A stretch of 64,000 nt of DNA from Aquimarina sp. AU58 (GTDB lineage: Bacteria; Bacteroidota; Bacteroidia; Flavobacteriales; Flavobacteriaceae): positions 620,001 to 684,000 of the forward strand of contig NZ_OMPD01000009.1 in assembly GCF_900312745.1 (NCBI RefSeq). The letters are read 5' to 3'. The notes under the pieces are model-generated. The model worked only from the letters and a program-made list of their open reading frames with translations, ran no database searches and had not been told where the DNA came from. This document shows, in pieces, positions 61,624 to 64,000 of this stretch (position 1 is the first letter of the stretch; every line of letters starts with the position of its first letter). Both the position numbers and the translations under genes were made by a program.

Positions 61624-62076
61624 CTAAAATACAATAATATATGTGATATAGGTTAGAAAAAGTAGTTGAATAACATTAATAAGTAACGCCATTTTAACAC
61701 CCTGATGTTTTCTTTTTAAGCCTTTTTCTAAATCATTAATTTGACTATTGATATCTTGTTTTACGTCCTCTTTTTTACTGCTATTCGCGATGCCGTTAAA
61801 AGACCAAAAAGATTTTTTATAAGAATTTAAATACGGGGTTATAGTATACACCGTAATAAGTATCGAAAAAATGGAAAAAAGAAGTATTAAACTGGTGATC
61901 ACTTTAAAAGGAGAAAGATGCAGAGGGGAGACTAGTGTTGCTAATTCGCCTATGATGATTATGATACTAACAATAATCAATATGTTAAGAATTAAAATAA
62001 ATACTCCTTTGGTATTGATTTCGGCATCATATCCAGAAAATCGTTCTATTGTTTTTATTTTTTTTTCGTAGCCCAT
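61624..62076 (-). CDS. Pycsar-effector-like (DUF5706-type) membrane protein
   Basis: The 150-residue protein has two membrane helices after an N-terminal segment RFSGYDAEINTKGVFILIL, TYTITPYL-type ending of helix two (ILITVYTITPYLNSYKKSFW), SFNGIANSSKKED, DINSQINDLEKGLKRKHQGV and a third helix at the end. The pattern D/N-x-K, ...P...FxxGIA... QI..L...L..K matches that of PycTM/DUF5706 effectors. In Pycsar systems such proteins disrupt the membrane on a cyclic nucleotide signal from PycC. No cyclase is nearby, so it is an orphan or has another job. The family call is by eye. Confidence 0.5.
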   Translation of the reverse strand: MGYEKKIKTIERFSGYDAEINTKGVFILILNILIIVSIIIIIGELATLVSPLHLSPFKVITSLILLFSIFSILITVYTITPYLNSYKKSFWSFNGIANSSKKEDVKQDINSQINDLEKGLKRKHQGVKMALLINVIQLLFLTYITYIIVF

Positions 62077-62162
62077 TTTACATTTATTATTTATGATTAG
62101 CTAAATAGGGATGTTTTAAATGCGATTGGATAAAGCTGCTAATGTAGCCAGTATCTCTTTTA

Positions 62163-62211
62163 TAAAAGTACGACTACCTTTTTTAAAAAAGTTACGGGAA
62201 ACCTCATGGTA
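62163..62211. repeat. 49-bp direct repeat, copy B (ECF-promoter-like on the minus strand)
   Basis: It is 42/49 identical to copy A. On the minus strand it reads GTAAC (62195-62191), 17-base spacer, TCGTAC (62173-62168), which looks like an ECF sigma promoter, about 92 bases upstream of the DUF5706-like start at 62076. Confidence 0.7.
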
Positions 62212-62322
62212 TCAGAATGATAGGTTCTTGATAGTTCTGCTGAGCTCTTCGATTTACCCATACTGTACCCTTCGGGTACATGAAGGATATTCTCTCGGGA
62301 TCGAGTGGTGCATATCATAAAT

Positions 62323-62354
62323 AACCCCTTGCATAAATCATCATACAAGGGGTT
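62323..62354 (-). terminator. Terminator hairpin downstream of aqpZ
   Basis: AACCCCTTG (62323-62331) pairs with CAAGGGGTT (62346-62354) over a 14-base loop. The same arms and loop size recur at 63487-63518. Confidence 0.8.
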
Positions 62355-62379
62355 TAATATAGGTTTATTTTTTTTTTTG

Positions 62380-63066
62380 TTATGCTTCTTCGGGAGAAAT
62401 AAATTTGTAAACCAATCCGGCAAAAATAGCTCCTATGATGGGGGCTACCCAAAATAACCATAGTTGCTCTATTGCCCAACCTCCTGCAAATAATGCCTGG
62501 CTCGTACTTCTGGCAGGATTTACCGAAGTATTGGTTACCGGTATACTTATAAGATGAATCAGGGTTAGCCCTAATCCTATGGCGAGGCCTGCAAAACCTT
62601 TGGGAGCTTTAGAATGAGTAGCGCCCAAAATAATAATCAAAAACATAAATGTCATTACGATTTCGGTTACTAAAGCCGCAAGCATAGAATAGCCACCCGG
62701 AGAATGATCATCATATCCATTGGCAGCAAATCCACCGATTTCGAATCCTGATTTTCCTGTAGCAATAAGGTATAAAATCCCTGCACCGGCAATACCACCC
62801 AATACCTGGGCAACAATATACGGTAGCAGTTCTTTTTTATCAAAACGGCCACCTATCCATAACCCAATAGATACTGCAGGATTAAGATGGCAACCCGAAA
62901 TATGTCCAATGGCATAAGCCATGGTTACAACGGTTAAACCAAATGCGAGAGCAACCCCTGTAAATCCAATCCCTAACTCTGGATATGCCGCTGCTAATAC
63001 AGCACTTCCACACCCACCTAATACTAACCATAGGGTTCCAATAAATTCTGAAATTAATTTTTTCAT
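62380..63066 (-). CDS. aqpZ: Aquaporin Z
   Basis: The 228-residue protein has six membrane helices and both NPA boxes: HLNPAVSIG (NPA 62-64) and [10 protein letters not shown] (NPA 183-185). The selectivity-filter residues of water-specific AqpZ are all present: F42, H171, T180 and R186. It therefore should conduct water rather than glycerol. It is a single-gene unit ended by a hairpin terminator. Confidence 0.96.
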   Translation of the reverse strand: MKKLISEFIGTLWLVLGGCGSAVLAAAYPELGIGFTGVALAFGLTVVTMAYAIGHISGCHLNPAVSIGLWIGGRFDKKELLPYIVAQVLGGIAGAGILYLIATGKSGFEIGGFAANGYDDHSPGGYSMLAALVTEIVMTFMFLIIILGATHSKAPKGFAGLAIGLGLTLIHLISIPVTNTSVNPARSTSQALFAGGWAIEQLWLFWVAPIIGAIFAGLVYKFISPEEA

Positions 63067-63222
63067 GTTGTTTATTCTAGTGTTGATGTTAATAATGAGG
63101 GTATGAATTATGACTAAGATACTTATCTTTCTTTTATGCGTTCTATTCTCGTATGATCTTTTCTTTTAATTTTCGGATTAAATGCAGAATAATAGGATGA
63201 GGATACTTTATGCTAATACGTA

Positions 63223-63318
63223 TCCTGAGCCCTTCGATAAACTCAGGACAGGTCTCTCGAAGGGTACGTGCAACACAAAGACTACATTATAACTTGTCAC
63301 CCCAGACTTGATCTGGGG
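63223..63318. repeat. Dispersed palindromic intergenic repeats
   Basis: TCCTGAG/CTCAGGA (63223-63229/63242-63248), CCCTTCGA/TCGAAGGG (63230-63237/63257-63264) and CCCCAGA-CTTGA-TCTGGGG (63300-63318) are perfect inverted repeats. The last is of the type 'gtcaccccagacttgatctggggt' that recurs between genes in many genomes. A 14-base motif, CTCGGGATCGAGTG, follows at 63419-63432 and also appears at 62294-62307. Confidence 0.7.
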
Positions 63319-63486
63319 TCCACTTTTGGAGATGCGATTCTGTATTCCGAATCAAGTGATCCAATATTTCGACATGTTCAATAAAAATATGATGTCACAA
63401 CTTGTCCCGAATTTTCCTCGGGATCGAGTGCGTGAGGAACGAGCGTGTATCGAGATGCATTCGATCAGACAAGTACTTATTAAAAG

Positions 63487-63518
63487 AACCCCTTGCTTGA
63501 TGATTCAAACAAGGGGTT
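63487..63518 (-). terminator. Terminator hairpin downstream of the metalloprotease gene
   Basis: AACCCCTTG (63487-63495) and CAAGGGGTT (63510-63518) form a perfect 9-base stem with a 14-base loop, 22 bases after the stop. It is near-identical in design to the terminator behind aqpZ. Confidence 0.8.
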
Positions 63519-63540
63519 GTTATAGTACAGGTGTATTATC

Positions 63541-64000
63541 TTATTTCTTAGGATCAAGAATGGCGGTGATACGTTCTGCGATATCTTGTAGATGATATTG
63601 CGTCATCCTATCTGATGTTCTGCCAATGGCATTTCTAACTGCTCGGCGTAGTGTATTTAAGTCTGCACGTACTACTGCTCTAATATCACTTTGCGAGGCA
63701 TTTACATTAGTTCGTACTACAAAGCGTCTTATGTTCTCTGGGATCTTAGGCTGCTCTTTGGTCATTAAAAATTCTAAACGATCGATATACGCTCTCTGTA
63801 GATTACGACGGTATACATCGATGGTACGACCGTTTCGCAATTCGCTCCATAGTCCTGATCGCAGTTCGGTCATCATATCAAGTAGGGTATAGGCTTCTTT
63901 ATTGTTTAAAGCTTCATTCTCGATTAATCGTGCCATACGCCCGTGATCCAATAGATTATTTAATGTTCTCACCTGGAAATTACGAATACGCTCTACATTT
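63541..64000 (-). CDS. Zinc-dependent metalloprotease-type protein, C-terminal part (start outside window)
   Basis: The frame is open to the window end, so only the last 152 codons are seen. It reads NVERIRNFQVRTLNNLLDHG, RMARLIENEALNNKEAYTLL, LRSGLWSELRNGRTIDVYRR, NLQRAYIDRLEFLMTKEQP and ends with DIAERITAILDPKK. This matches the C-terminal end of the large DUF5117/DUF4953 zinc-dependent metalloproteases of Bacteroidota (IDVYRRNLQRAYIDRLE). The HExxH catalytic site would lie in the missing part. The protein is probably secreted (family knowledge). Confidence 0.78.
   Translation of the reverse strand, partial: NVERIRNFQVRTLNNLLDHGRMARLIENEALNNKEAYTLLDMMTELRSGLWSELRNGRTIDVYRRNLQRAYIDRLEFLMTKEQPKIPENIRRFVVRTNVNASQSDIRAVVRADLNTLRRAVRNAIGRTSDRMTQYHLQDIAERITAILDPKK

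Larger units (their letters stand above)
62077..62379. other. Intergenic stretch with repeat copy B, palindromes and a terminator
   Basis: This gap of about 300 bases holds repeat copy B, the palindrome GTACCC-TTC-GGGTAC (62265-62279), the repeat CTCGGGATCGAGTG (62294-62307, also at 63419-63432) and a hairpin terminator. No gene is supported. Confidence 0.6.
63067..63540. other. Palindrome-rich intergenic field
   Basis: This gap holds no gene I can support. Its middle part (about 63221-63480) is a string of palindromes and repeats described separately, and it ends with the terminator of the next minus-strand gene. Confidence 0.65.

Noticed and set aside
61624..62076. Complete Pycsar system
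   Set aside because: No uridylate/cytidylate cyclase (PycC-like) gene in the window; the adjacent SDR gene is not a cyclase.

Overview
The window is a chromosomal segment of a marine-type member of the Bacteroidota, most likely a flavobacterium (Aquimarina-like; inference). It is AT-rich. It carries a SusC/SusD outer-membrane pair, an OmpW protein, many small lipoproteins with a Cys lipobox, two membrane-anchored AraC-type regulators, a DUF5777 barrel, a VF530 protein, a malate:quinone oxidoreductase and weak or absent Shine-Dalgarno sites. Both window ends cut genes: a phosphodiesterase/hemopexin-repeat protein at base 1 and a large zinc-metalloprotease-type protein at base 64000. I saw no rRNA, tRNA, CRISPR array, transposase or phage gene.

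Layout. 1-7.8 kb: the hemopexin-repeat hydrolase end; a cupin/XRE regulator facing homogentisate dioxygenase and 4-hydroxyphenylpyruvate dioxygenase (tyrosine breakdown); a TrhP-like U32 protein overlapping a ferredoxin; an OmpW porin; a short SSB. 8-14 kb: an ankyrin protein, an AraC-type membrane regulator, a secreted protein and lipoprotein hydrolase pair, an acetyltransferase with the broken tail of a second one behind it, and an iodotyrosine-deiodinase-like flavoprotein. 14-16.6 kb: a tight minus-strand operon of cytochrome lipoprotein, YceI protein, OB-fold protein, DUF5777 barrel and CxxC metal-binding protein. 16.7-25.6 kb: housekeeping and envelope genes, including hemL, a LysM glucosaminidase, an ACC-deaminase-like enzyme and a COG3014/LpoB lipoprotein pair. 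25.9-30.5 kb: SusD and SusC. 31-42.6 kb: an orphan TIR protein, a second AraC-type regulator, mqo, arylamine N-acetyltransferase, several GNATs, a CPBP protease, a leucine-rich-repeat protein and a serine/threonine-dehydratase-like enzyme. 43-52 kb: small, weakly conserved genes (one lacking a start), a serine hydrolase, a Crp/Fnr regulator with two small enzymes, an MBL-fold lipoprotein and a methyltransferase. 52-54.7 kb: an ECF42-type sigma factor with its DGPF (YciI) partner, a YHS-like small protein and an SRPBCC protein. 55-59.6 kb: a coiled-coil membrane protein, a divergent hydrolase/TetR pair, a formylglycine-enzyme-like protein and an unknown four-helix membrane protein with a Cys-rich tail. 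60-64 kb: an SDR-DUF2867 protein and a Pycsar-effector-like membrane protein bracketed by 49-bp direct repeats, then aqpZ, a field of intergenic palindromes and the end of the metalloprotease.

Most genes look metabolic or envelope-related. I cannot point to one complete, clearly new multi-gene system. The best candidates for unusual biology are the cytochrome/YceI/OB-fold/barrel/HMA operon, the repeat-flanked SDR plus Pycsar-effector-like pair with an ECF-promoter-like signature, the orphan TIR protein, and the IYD-like flavoenzyme with its full active-site triad. Several promoter-region palindromes and repeats give testable regulator/operator pairs: XRE-cupin/hmgA, Crp/PPOX and TetR/hydrolase.
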